Source: Terrabacter sp. 28 | GTDB taxonomy: Bacteria > Actinomycetota > Actinomycetes > Actinomycetales > Dermatophilaceae | Length of the DNA stretch: 64,000 bases | NCBI GenBank assembly: GCA_000955875.1 | Contig: JYOE01000004.1 | Span: forward strand, 62,484-126,483 | Direction of reading: 5' to 3' | Part shown: in pieces, positions 39,645-50,645 of the stretch | Layout of the letters: every line of letters begins with the position of its first letter | Position numbering within the stretch: the first letter of the stretch is position 1 | Translations under genes and position numbers: made by a program | Notes under the pieces: model-generated | Seen by the model: the letters and a program-made list of their open reading frames with translations, nothing else | Database searches by the model: none | What the model was told of the DNA's origin: nothing

Positions 39645-41150
39645 TCACCTCGGGCGGTCGCCCCTGGCCGCAGACATCCTGGCGCGTGCCTCGGCCCGGG
39701 TGGCCGGGGGAGGCGGCCCGCTCGCCGCCCGCACGAGGTCGTCTGCCGTCGGGCCGTGGTCGAGCGCAGGCTCGCGCGCAGGTCCGCGCGCGTGTTCGGC
39801 CTCGTGCTCGTTGCCGAGGTGCCGGCCATCCGCCCCGATCGCGTCGCGCTCCCCGAGGTGGGGCTCGTCATCCCCGGCAGACGCCGGCTCCTTGGCTGCA
39901 CCGACCGTCAGCGCGGCGATCGCCGTCGTCACCGGCACCGCGAGGACGAGCCCGATCGCGCTCGCCAGCGTGCGCACGATCTCCTCCGACATCGACTCCG
40001 TCTGGAGCAGGTCGAGCACCGGACGCTCGTAGAGGAAGAGGAGCAGCAGCACCGGAAGGGCGGCGCCGGCATACGCGAAGACGATGGTGTAGATCGTCGA
40101 GGCGATGTGGTCCCGACCGATGCGCATGCCCGAGCGGAAGAGCTCCCGACGGCCCAGCGACGGGGCTGCCGCTCGCAGCTCCCAGACGGCCGACGACTGG
40201 GTGATCGTCACGTCGTTGAGCACCCCCAGACCGGCGACGATGATCGCGCAGGTGAGCAGCTCCTGGGGCTTCATCGAGGTGACGAACCCGGCCAGCAGCG
40301 CCCCCTCGTCGTCGGCGACCCCGCTGAGCCTCGCGAGGTCCACGGCGAGCAGGCCCAGCCCGGCCGTGATGGCGACGCCGAAGAGCGTGCCGGCCAGAGC
40401 CGTGCTCGTGCGGATCGACAGCCCGTGGGCGAGGTAGAGGACGACGAACATGATCGCCGAGGACCCGATGAGGGCCACGAGCAGCCCCGACTGACCGGCG
40501 ACCAGCGCCGGCAGCATGAACTTCACGACGACGAGGCCGCCGACGCCGAGCCCGACGAGCGCCAGCACCCCACGCCACCGGGCCACGACCGCCACGACCA
40601 CGAGGAAGAGGGCCAGCATGAGCGACAGGGGCGCACCGCGCTGGACCTGCAGGAAGGAGTACGCCTCGGGCTGGCCGTTCTGGGCCGGGATGCGCAACAG
40701 CTGGACCGTGTCACCCTGCTGCAGGCCCGACGTCGACACCGCAGGTGGCACCGACACCGACACCGTCGGCCGCACGTCGCCCGAGGTCGACGTCGGCTGC
40801 TCGAGCTGCACCGTCATGGCCCCGCAGGTCGCGTCGGACGACACCACGTCGCCACCCTGGCCCGGCGCGGGCTTGGCGCCGGTGGTCGAGTCCGCCCCCT
40901 CGCAGACCGGCAGCACCTTGAGCACCTCCGCGACCGGGAAGGTGACCCCCGGCGCCGCGTACTCGGTGCTCGCGACCTGGTTCGGCGTGCGCGCGTCGTC
41001 CGGCCAGTGGCGCACCAGCCCGAAGACGGTGGCGGCGGCCGCGGCCACCAGCAGCACCGTCATCCCGACGCGTGCCAGGACGCTCACGGCGACGGACCCG
41101 TGGGTGCCCGGTCCGCCATGACTGTGCGTGTGGGAATGTCCGCCCGCCAT
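39645..41150 (-). CDS. YibE/F-family membrane protein
   Basis: 501 residues. A His-rich N-terminus (MAGGHSHTHSHGG), a first transmembrane helix, an extracytoplasmic domain with Cys pairs, and then at least seven hydrophobic helices with the family block GLGVLNDVTITQSSAVWELRAA and GRDHIASTIYTIVFAYAGAALP. YibE/F proteins are multi-spanning and uncharacterised; a transport role is suspected. The final 90 residues are hydrophilic and low complexity. The ATG is the first residue of the His-rich segment. Convergent with the repeat-protein gene (20 bp gap). Confidence 0.86.
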   Translation of the reverse strand: MAGGHSHTHSHGGPGTHGSVAVSVLARVGMTVLLVAAAAATVFGLVRHWPDDARTPNQVASTEYAAPGVTFPVAEVLKVLPVCEGADSTTGAKPAPGQGGDVVSSDATCGAMTVQLEQPTSTSGDVRPTVSVSVPPAVSTSGLQQGDTVQLLRIPAQNGQPEAYSFLQVQRGAPLSLMLALFLVVVAVVARWRGVLALVGLGVGGLVVVKFMLPALVAGQSGLLVALIGSSAIMFVVLYLAHGLSIRTSTALAGTLFGVAITAGLGLLAVDLARLSGVADDEGALLAGFVTSMKPQELLTCAIIVAGLGVLNDVTITQSSAVWELRAAAPSLGRRELFRSGMRIGRDHIASTIYTIVFAYAGAALPVLLLLFLYERPVLDLLQTESMSEEIVRTLASAIGLVLAVPVTTAIAALTVGAAKEPASAGDDEPHLGERDAIGADGRHLGNEHEAEHARGPAREPALDHGPTADDLVRAASGPPPPATRAEARARMSAARGDRPR

Positions 41151-41263
41151 GCCGCGAGTGTGCCAGAGACGCCCCGACGCGGCCGCGGCCCACCGGCATA
41201 CGTGCGCCGAGGCCGTGTCCGGATCGATGCCGACCGCGCTCGGCGGGCACCCCGACCGACGGT

Positions 41264-41269
41264 TAGGCT
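41264..41269 (+). promoter_or_regulatory. -10 element (TAGGCT) of a leaderless pgsA-like transcript
   Basis: TAGGCT ends 7 nt before the GTG of the CDP-alcohol phosphotransferase gene, with no ribosome-binding site between. Confidence 0.5.
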
Positions 41270-41276
41270 TGCCGCC

Positions 41277-41882
41277 GTGGAGGTCGAGAACGCGGGGGAG
41301 CGGCATGTCGTGTCGGAGCGCCTGCTGACGATCCCGAACGTGCTGTCCGTGCTCCGCCTGCTCGGGGTGCCCGTCTTCCTCTGGGCCATCCTCTCGGAGC
41401 ACGACGGCCTCGCCCTGCTGCTCCTGCTCTTCTCCGGCGTCACCGACTACCTCGACGGCAAGATCGCACGCCAGTTCAACATGGAGAGCCGGCTCGGGCA
41501 GTTCCTCGACCCGATCGCCGACCGGCTCTACATCCTCACCACGCTGCTGGGACTGGCCTGGCGCGAGATCATCCCCGTCTGGCTCGTCGTGGTGCTCCTT
41601 GCCCGCGAGGCGGTGATGGCGCTGATGCTCCTCTACCTCAAGTCCCGTGGGCAGGTGGGCCTGCCGGTCCACTTCGTCGGCAAGGCAGCGACCTTCAACC
41701 TGCTGTATGCCTTCCCCCTGCTCCTGCTCGCCCACCGTGACGACTGGGTCGGCGACATCGCGCGCCCCGTCGGCTGGGGCTTCGCCTGGTGGGGCGTCGT
41801 GCTCTACTGGCTGGCCGCGGTGCTGTATGCCGTCCACGCCCGGATCGTCCTGTCGCAGCGGTCGAGGGTGGTCACGCCGTGA
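41277..41882 (+). CDS. pgsA: CDP-alcohol phosphatidyltransferase (PgsA-like)
   Basis: 201 residues. The family signature D-x2-D-G-x2-A-R-x8-G-x3-D-x3-D is complete in DYLDGKIARQFNMESRLGQ and the following FLDPIADRLY. Several transmembrane helices follow. By position it matches mycobacterial Rv1822 (PgsA2). It transfers a phosphatidyl group from CDP-diacylglycerol to an alcohol, glycerol phosphate or another acceptor; which one is not decided by sequence. The stop overlaps the DUF881 gene (GTGA). Confidence 0.88.
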   Translation: MEVENAGERHVVSERLLTIPNVLSVLRLLGVPVFLWAILSEHDGLALLLLLFSGVTDYLDGKIARQFNMESRLGQFLDPIADRLYILTTLLGLAWREIIPVWLVVVLLAREAVMALMLLYLKSRGQVGLPVHFVGKAATFNLLYAFPLLLLAHRDDWVGDIARPVGWGFAWWGVVLYWLAAVLYAVHARIVLSQRSRVVTP

Positions 41883-42865
41883 CGTCCGCGCGCCGACCGG
41901 ACGCGTCGATGACGCTGCTCACGACGATGATGGAGCGGCCCCTCGACGCGGGGTACCAGGAGGCGGCCGACCGCAGGGTTGCCGCCGGGCTTCCGCGGGC
42001 GACCTCGACGCGCACCGTGCTGGTCGTCGTCCTCGCGATCCTCACCGGCTTCCTCTTCGCGGTGGCCGCGCAGTCGCTGCGGCCCAAGCCGACGGCTGCA
42101 GCCGCGGTCAAGAGCGAGCTCGTCACGCGCATCGAGGCGCTGCAGGAGCGCGGGGTGCAGCAGGAGGCGAAGGTCGCCGCCCTGGGCAAGCAGGTGCGCG
42201 ACTACGAGGCGCTCGCGCTCCAGCAGTCGGGCGGCGGCGACCTGACGAACACCATCAAGAGTCTCGAGGTGCAGGCAGCCGCGGTGCCCCTCAAGGGCCC
42301 TGGACTCACACTCACCCTCGACGACGCCGCGTCCACCGTCGCCGACGCCGACGCCGGCAACCGGCCGAGCGGCGGCTTCGAGGAAGGGCGCGTCACCTCG
42401 GCCGACCTCCAGATCGTCGTCAACGGGCTGTGGGGCGCCGGCGCCGAGGCGATCTCGATCAACGGCCACCGGCTCAGCTCCACCGCGGCGATCCGCTTCG
42501 CCGGGCAGGCGATCATCGTCGACTTCCGTCCGCTGGCCCGCCCCTACGTCATCACGGCGCTCGGCGACGCCCAGGCCATGCAACAGCTCTTCGAGCCGTC
42601 CTTCGCCGGTGTCTACCTGTCCCAGCTGACCGACGAGTTCAAGATCCGCTCGATCCTCGCGGGCAGCGACAGCCTGACCGTCCCCGGCGACTCGGCGGCA
42701 CGCCTCGAGGTCGCGGAACCCATCGGGCCACCCGTAGGCTCGTCCGCGCCCAGCCTGCCGGGGGTCCAGCAGGGCACGAGCACCCCCACGCGCAGCCCGG
42801 GCTCGAGCAACACCGGCAACACCGGCAGCACCGCACCACCGACCAGTCAGGAGCGTCCCTCGTGA
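41879..42865 (+). CDS. DUF881 family membrane protein
   Basis: 328 residues. One N-terminal transmembrane helix (about 41–60, VLVVVLAILTGFLFAVAAQ), a coiled region, then the DUF881 core (GPGLTLTLDD and LWGAGAEAISINGHRLSS). A Ser/Thr/Pro-rich tail closes it. Function not established; the family recurs next to sbp and pgsA in actinobacteria (equivalent to Rv1823). Chosen GTG overlaps the pgsA stop; the stop overlaps sbp. Confidence 0.85.
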   Translation: MTSARRPDASMTLLTTMMERPLDAGYQEAADRRVAAGLPRATSTRTVLVVVLAILTGFLFAVAAQSLRPKPTAAAAVKSELVTRIEALQERGVQQEAKVAALGKQVRDYEALALQQSGGGDLTNTIKSLEVQAAAVPLKGPGLTLTLDDAASTVADADAGNRPSGGFEEGRVTSADLQIVVNGLWGAGAEAISINGHRLSSTAAIRFAGQAIIVDFRPLARPYVITALGDAQAMQQLFEPSFAGVYLSQLTDEFKIRSILAGSDSLTVPGDSAARLEVAEPIGPPVGSSAPSLPGVQQGTSTPTRSPGSSNTGNTGSTAPPTSQERPS

Positions 42866-43194
42866 TCCCAGTTCTCGGCCTCCTGGCCGGACTCGCGGTG
42901 GGGCTCTTCCTCGATCCGTCGGTGCCCGTGTGGCTGCAGCCGTACCTGCCGATCGCCGTGATCGCGGCGCTCGACGCCGTCTTCGGTGCGATCCGGGCGA
43001 TCCTCGACGGGATCTTCAACGACAAGGTGTTCGTCGTGTCGTTCCTCTCGAACGTCGTCGTCGCCGCCTTCATCGTCTTCCTCGGCGACCAGCTCGGCGT
43101 CGGCTCCCAGCTGTCCACCGGCGTGGTCGTCGTCCTCGGCGTGCGCATCTTCTCCAACGTGGCCTCGATCCGTCGTCACCTCTTCAGGGCCTGA
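42862..43194 (+). CDS. sbp: Small basic protein Sbp (DUF1290)
   Basis: 110 residues, a small membrane protein with three hydrophobic segments and the family phrase AALDAVFGAIRAILDGIFND. Equivalent to mycobacterial Rv1824. The role is unknown. The GTG overlaps the preceding stop, and the second DUF881 gene starts 3 bp after the stop. Confidence 0.88.
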   Translation: MIPVLGLLAGLAVGLFLDPSVPVWLQPYLPIAVIAALDAVFGAIRAILDGIFNDKVFVVSFLSNVVVAAFIVFLGDQLGVGSQLSTGVVVVLGVRIFSNVASIRRHLFRA

Positions 43195-43197
43195 CCG

Positions 43198-44130
43198 ATG
43201 GCCGACCGCGAGGAGGAGAAGGACACCGGCCCCGCTGGGACCGGATCCGTCGAGGTGCCTGCCGAGACGACGGAACGAGCCTCCGCGCTCGAGGACGACC
43301 TGCCCGAGGCGACGCCGCCGCGACCCGTCTTCGGCACGGCCGTCGACGACGGCGCCGACCCTGACTTCACCTCGCCCGAAGCCCGTGAGCTCGTGACCGC
43401 GCGGCCGCCCGTCGAGGGCCGGGACGCCTGGGGGCGCCTGTTCAAGATGAGCCGGCCCCGCGCCACGCGCGCCAACCTGCTGGCGGCGCTGCTCGCCGTC
43501 CTGCTCGGTGCAGGCATCGCCGCCCAGGTGCAGCTGACCAACCAGCGCGGGCTGGACGAGCTGAGCCAGTCCGACCTCATCCGCGTGCTCGACGACGTCT
43601 CCGCCCGTTCGTCCCGCCTCGACCAGCAGGTCCGCGAGCTCGAGGCGACCCGAGACCGCCTCAAGAGCGGCACCGGCACCGCCGGTGAGGCGCTCGAGCA
43701 GGCCCAGAAGCGCGTCGACACGCTCGGCATCCTCGCCGGCACCATCGCGACCAAGGGCCCGGGCATCACGCTGCGCCTCACCGACCCGGACCGGCAGGTC
43801 AACGGCCCGATCGTGCTCGACCTCATCCAGGAGCTGCGCGACGCCGGCGCGGAGTCGATCGACGTCGGCGGGGTCCGCGTCGTCGCGTCGACGTTCATCG
43901 GCGACCGCAACGGCGAGCTCGTCGTCGACGGCACGCAGGTGAGCCGCCCACTCGTGGTCAAGGTCATCGGCGACTCGAAGACGCTCTCGTCGGCCATGAC
44001 CATCCCGGGTGGCATCGTCGAGACGGTGCGCCAGAAGGGCGCCAACGCCACCATCACCGAGTCGAGCCTCGTGGAGATCACCTCCCTGCACCGGCCCACC
44101 GAGATGACCCACGCCAAACCGGTCGAGTGA
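43198..44130 (+). CDS. Second DUF881 family membrane protein
   Basis: 310 residues. A 95-residue acidic cytoplasmic N-terminus, one transmembrane helix (LLAALLAVLLGAGIAAQV), a coiled-coil segment (SARSSRLDQQVRELEATRDR) and the DUF881 core (GPGITLRLTDPDR, LRDAGAESIDVGGVRVV). Equivalent to mycobacterial Rv1825. It completes the pgsA–DUF881–sbp–DUF881 operon. Confidence 0.85.
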   Translation: MADREEEKDTGPAGTGSVEVPAETTERASALEDDLPEATPPRPVFGTAVDDGADPDFTSPEARELVTARPPVEGRDAWGRLFKMSRPRATRANLLAALLAVLLGAGIAAQVQLTNQRGLDELSQSDLIRVLDDVSARSSRLDQQVRELEATRDRLKSGTGTAGEALEQAQKRVDTLGILAGTIATKGPGITLRLTDPDRQVNGPIVLDLIQELRDAGAESIDVGGVRVVASTFIGDRNGELVVDGTQVSRPLVVKVIGDSKTLSSAMTIPGGIVETVRQKGANATITESSLVEITSLHRPTEMTHAKPVE

Positions 44131-44272
44131 CCACCCCGGCGTGACGGCCGTCGCGGCGAGATCACCGCGACTCGCTGACCGCACCTCCTGCGCGCGCGCC
44201 ACGGGCATGGCATCCTCTCAGGTGCCGGCGCATCCACGTCGGCGTCGGCGCCGCGAAGCCACCGCAGCCACC

Positions 44273-44289
44273 CGGCCCCTTCGGGGCCG
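44273..44289 (+). terminator. Short hairpin upstream of gcvH
   Basis: CGGCCCC–TTC–GGGGCCG, a 7-bp stem with a 3-nt loop, ending 10 nt before the gcvH ribosome-binding site (aaggag). It could end the DUF881 transcript or affect gcvH translation. Confidence 0.4.
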
Positions 44290-44308
44290 CCCATCGACAA
44301 GGAGCGAC

Positions 44309-44698
44309 ATGACCGACCTGGACTACCCCTCCGACCTGCGCTACACCAGCGACCACGAGTGGGTCCGCGTCGGCGACGACGGTGTGGTCCGCATCGGCAT
44401 CACCTCGTTCGCCCAGGACGCCCTCGGCGACGTCGTCTACGTCTCCCTCCCGGCCGTCGGCGACACCGTCACTCCCGGCGACTCCTGCGGCGAGGTCGAG
44501 TCCACCAAGTCCGTGAGCGACGTCTACGCGCCGCTCGAGGGCGAGGTCACGGCCACGAACGAGGCCCTCGACGCCTCGCCCGAGCTGATCAACTCCGACC
44601 CGTACGGCGAGGGCTGGATGTTCGAGATGCGTCTCGCCGACGCGTCCGCGGTCGACTCCCTGATGGATGCCTCGGCCTACACCGCGTCCCTGTCCTGA
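44309..44698 (+). CDS. gcvH: Glycine cleavage system H protein
   Basis: 129 residues, the standard length. Carries the methylamine intermediate on lipoate; the lipoyl lysine is Lys67 in EVESTKSVSDVY. ATG preceded by aaggagcgac. gcvP lies 3 kb downstream, but gcvT and lpd are not in the window. A hairpin terminator follows. Confidence 0.96.
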   Translation: MTDLDYPSDLRYTSDHEWVRVGDDGVVRIGITSFAQDALGDVVYVSLPAVGDTVTPGDSCGEVESTKSVSDVYAPLEGEVTATNEALDASPELINSDPYGEGWMFEMRLADASAVDSLMDASAYTASLS

Positions 44699-44716
44699 CC
44701 CACCGCACGGGCCACC

Positions 44717-44747
44717 GACCCGGGCAGGCTCTCGCCGTGCCCGGGTC
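44717..44747 (+). terminator. Hairpin terminator after gcvH
   Basis: Perfect 10-bp stem GACCCGGGCA / TGCCCGGGTC with an 11-nt loop, 18 nt after the gcvH stop and before the TAGAGT element ahead of garA. Confidence 0.7.
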
Positions 44748-44796
44748 AACTAGAGTGGTCTGAACCCGATCCGCCCGCACCACAGAGGAGGACCGC

Positions 44797-45261
44797 ATGT
44801 CGAGCGACCTGCCCGACCCCGACGACATGAACGTCGAACCCCGCACCATGCGGTTCCAAGGCGTCCCAGCCCAGGAGAGCCCCGAGACCGCATCCCCTCG
44901 TGGGCTCAGCGCCGAGGACTCCGCGACGATCGACGCCCTCCGCCCGGGCACGGCTCTGCTCGTCGTGCTCCGTGGTCCCAACACCGGCGCCCGGTTCCTG
45001 CTCGACGACCAGGAGGTCGCCGCAGGCCGGCACCCCGACTCCGACATCTTCCTCGACGACGTCACGGTGTCGCGCAAGCACGCGACCTTCGTCGCCCGCG
45101 GTGGCGGCTACACCGTGCGCGACTCCGGCTCCCTGAACGGCACCTACGTCAACCGCGAGCGCATCGACGAGGCGCCGCTGCACCAGGGCGACGAGGTCCA
45201 GATCGGCAAGTTCCGTCTCGTCTACTACTCGTCCGGGGCGCCCCAGCACTCTGCATCATGA
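44797..45261 (+). CDS. garA: FHA-domain regulator GarA/OdhI
   Basis: 154 residues. The forkhead-associated domain is intact (AGRHPDSDIFLDDVTVSRKH, SGSLNGTYVN, EVQIGKFRLVYY). GarA/OdhI inhibits 2-oxoglutarate dehydrogenase and controls glutamate metabolism, switched by phosphorylation of an N-terminal threonine by PknB/PknG. Here the usual ETTSVF target reads EPRTMRF. A TAGAGT element (44751–44756) and a GAGGAGG site precede the ATG. The stop overlaps the next gene by 4 bp. Confidence 0.93.
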   Translation: MSSDLPDPDDMNVEPRTMRFQGVPAQESPETASPRGLSAEDSATIDALRPGTALLVVLRGPNTGARFLLDDQEVAAGRHPDSDIFLDDVTVSRKHATFVARGGGYTVRDSGSLNGTYVNRERIDEAPLHQGDEVQIGKFRLVYYSSGAPQHSAS

Positions 45262-46007
45262 CCGCAGGCACGGCCGAGGGCCCTCCCGTGACGGCCGGCG
45301 AGGGCGAGGAGGTCACGTCCGTCCCCCGCCGGCTCACGATCGGGAAGGTCCTCGCCGCGCTGTCCGGGGACTTTCCCGACGTCACGGCGTCCAAGATCCG
45401 CTTCCTCGAGGCCGAGGGTCTCGTGCTGCCGCACCGCACGGCCTCCGGCTACCGCACGTACTCCGACGACGACGTGCGCCGGCTCCGCTACGTGCTGGCT
45501 GCCCAGCGGGACCGCTACTGGCCGCTCAAGGTCATCCGTGAGGCCCTCGACGCCCTCGACCGCGGGCTGTCCGACCCGGGCGACGACCACGACGGCCGCC
45601 CCCGCCCACCGGCGCCGACGCCCGACCCCGACGTGCCCGGCCCCGAGGCGCTGGTCGGTCACCGCGACGTCTCCCTGACGGGTCCGGAGCTGCGCGAGGC
45701 GACCGGCATCGACCGCGAGACCATGCACGCCCTCGAGACCTACGGGCTGCTGCAGCCCGACGCCAACGGCCGGTTCGGACACGAGTCCCTGGCCGTCGCC
45801 GCGGCGGCGCAGGCGCTGGCCTCGCACGGCCTCGAGGCGCGACACCTCAGGCCGTTCCGCACGGCCGCCGACCGCGAGATCGGGCTCGTGCAGCAGGTCC
45901 TGGCGACACGCCGGGGGAGCGGACCCGCAGAGGAGCGCGCGGCCGAGATCGCCTCTGCCTGCATCGCGCTCCACGTCGCGCTGGTCCGGGCAGGCCTCCC
46001 GCACTGA
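45258..46007 (+). CDS. ftsR: MerR-family regulator, FtsR/Rv1828 type
   Basis: 249 residues. The N-terminal winged-helix reads LTIGKVLAALSGDFPDVTASKIRFLEAEGLVLPHRTASGYRTYSD, split MerR-type, with the HTH and the RLRYV segment. It is the second gene of the garA–MerR–DUF151–MerR block. In Corynebacterium the orthologue FtsR activates ftsZ. ATG overlaps the garA stop, so the two are coupled. Confidence 0.88.
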   Translation: MTAGTAEGPPVTAGEGEEVTSVPRRLTIGKVLAALSGDFPDVTASKIRFLEAEGLVLPHRTASGYRTYSDDDVRRLRYVLAAQRDRYWPLKVIREALDALDRGLSDPGDDHDGRPRPPAPTPDPDVPGPEALVGHRDVSLTGPELREATGIDRETMHALETYGLLQPDANGRFGHESLAVAAAAQALASHGLEARHLRPFRTAADREIGLVQQVLATRRGSGPAEERAAEIASACIALHVALVRAGLPH

Positions 46008-46035
46008 GCCCGTCCCGACTCCTCCGAGCGCGGGG

Positions 46036-46041
46036 TACGGT
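46036..46041 (+). promoter_or_regulatory. -10 element (TACGGT) of a leaderless DUF151 transcript
   Basis: TACGGT ends 6 nt before the GTG. The intervening ggagga touches the start codon and is too close to act as a ribosome-binding site. Confidence 0.5.
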
Positions 46042-46047
46042 GGAGGA

Positions 46048-46575
46048 GTGAGAGAGGTCGATGTCCTGGGCGTCCGAGTCGAGATGCCCACGAACCAGCC
46101 GATCGTCCTGCTGCGCGAGAGGGACGGCGGCCGCTACCTGCCGATCTGGATCGGTGCCGCCGAGGCCGCGGCCATCACGTATGCCCAGCAGGGAGTGGTG
46201 CCCCCGCGGCCGCTGACGCACGACCTGATGCGCGACCTGCTCGCCGTGCTGGGCCACGAGCTCACCGAGGTGCGCATCGTGGCCCTCAAGGACTCCGTGT
46301 TCCACGCTGCGCTCATCATCGACGGCAAGTCCGAGATCAGCTCCCGAGCGAGCGACGCCATCGCGCTCGCCCTGCGCACCGGCTCCAAGGTGCTCGTCGA
46401 GTCCTCGATCCTCGACGAGGCGGCCATCGTCGTCTCCTCCGAGGAGGACGACGAGGTGGAGCGCTTCAAGGAGTTCCTCGACCACGTCTCGGCGGAGGAC
46501 TTCGAGGGCGAGCCCGGCGACCAGCCGGGCGACCGCCCCGGTGACGCGCCCGACCTGCCGGACCGGCCCGACTGA
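46048..46575 (+). CDS. Bifunctional nuclease family protein (DUF151)
   Basis: 175 residues. The DUF151/BFN fold is evident from LPIWIGAAEAAAITYAQQG and SDAIALALRTGSKVLV. Members have been reported to have nuclease activity. It equals mycobacterial Rv1829 by position. The acidic tail contains a short G-D-x-P-G-D repeat. Confidence 0.9.
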   Translation: MREVDVLGVRVEMPTNQPIVLLRERDGGRYLPIWIGAAEAAAITYAQQGVVPPRPLTHDLMRDLLAVLGHELTEVRIVALKDSVFHAALIIDGKSEISSRASDAIALALRTGSKVLVESSILDEAAIVVSSEEDDEVERFKEFLDHVSAEDFEGEPGDQPGDRPGDAPDLPDRPD

Positions 46576-46612
46576 ACGATCGGCCAGGCACGCGGACGAG
46601 CCGTACCCGACC

Positions 46613-46641
46613 ACTCTCACCTTCAACACGAAGGTGAGAGT
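46613..46641. promoter_or_regulatory. Perfect palindrome: operator or terminator
   Basis: ACTCTCACCTTC (46613–46624) and GAAGGTGAGAGT (46630–46641) form a 12-bp perfect inverted repeat with a 5-nt loop, followed by TTG. It begins 38 bp after the DUF151 stop, so it can end that transcript; it also has the size and AT content of a MerR-type operator, and both neighbours encode MerR regulators. Confidence 0.6.
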
Positions 46642-46686
46642 TTGTCGCGATGGTCCGACACGCCGTCGCGCGAGCACTCGTGGTGA

Positions 46687-46715
46687 TTGACCGGGACGGA
46701 CGCTCGGCCTACCGT
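46687..46715 (+). promoter_or_regulatory. Sigma-70-type promoter for the second merR gene
   Basis: TTGACC (46687–46692) and TACCGT (46710–46715), 17 bp apart, 86 bp before the ATG of the MerR gene. Confidence 0.6.
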
Positions 46716-46800
46716 CGGAGAACGACGTGACTGTAGTTATCTGCATGTCGTCTGGGGGCACGCACCGCGCGGCCCGCAGCCTGAGCAGGAGGAGGACGGC

Positions 46801-47382
<582 letters not shown>

Positions 47383-47423
47383 GGTCGGCGGCCGCCGCCA
47401 AGGCCCAGCCAGACCACCACGTT

Positions 47424-47458
47424 CGACGGCCCGACCGGCAGTTCCGGTCGGGCCGTCG
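47424..47458 (+). terminator. Hairpin terminator after the MerR gene
   Basis: Perfect 15-bp stem CGACGGCCCGACCGG / CCGGTCGGGCCGTCG with a 5-nt loop, isolating the MerR gene from the glycine riboswitch downstream. Confidence 0.85.
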
Positions 47459-47516
47459 GCGTGCCGCCACCACATCGGGCTGCTGGTAGATTTGGCGGTG
47501 CCGATCGACCCTGCGT

Positions 47517-47616
47517 GGGAGAGTCCTCGGGGTGCGAGCACCTGCGAGGCGCCGAAGGGGCAACATCCCCGGAACCTCTCAGGCGCCAGGACCATGCGGG
47601 CGAGGCAACTCTGGAG
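47517..47616 (+). ncRNA. Glycine riboswitch (single aptamer) upstream of gcvP
   Basis: The conserved pieces of the glycine aptamer occur in order: GGGAGAGTCC at the 5' side, GGCGCCGAAGGGGCAAC, CCTCTCAGGC, GCCAGGACC and ACTCTGGAG at the 3' side. Only one aptamer is seen, so it is of the singlet type. A palindrome GCACCG–CG–CGGTGC (47617–47630) directly after may be the switching element. It senses glycine and turns on gcvP. Confidence 0.9.
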
Positions 47617-47682
47617 GCACCGCGCGGTGCTCGACAGACGGGGAGCGTGTGTCGTCCGCTCGAATCCCGCCAGGAGCCCCGC

Positions 47683-50610
<2,928 letters not shown>

Positions 50611-50645
50611 ACTCGCCGGGCGCTTTCCTCGCGCCGGGACACCGG

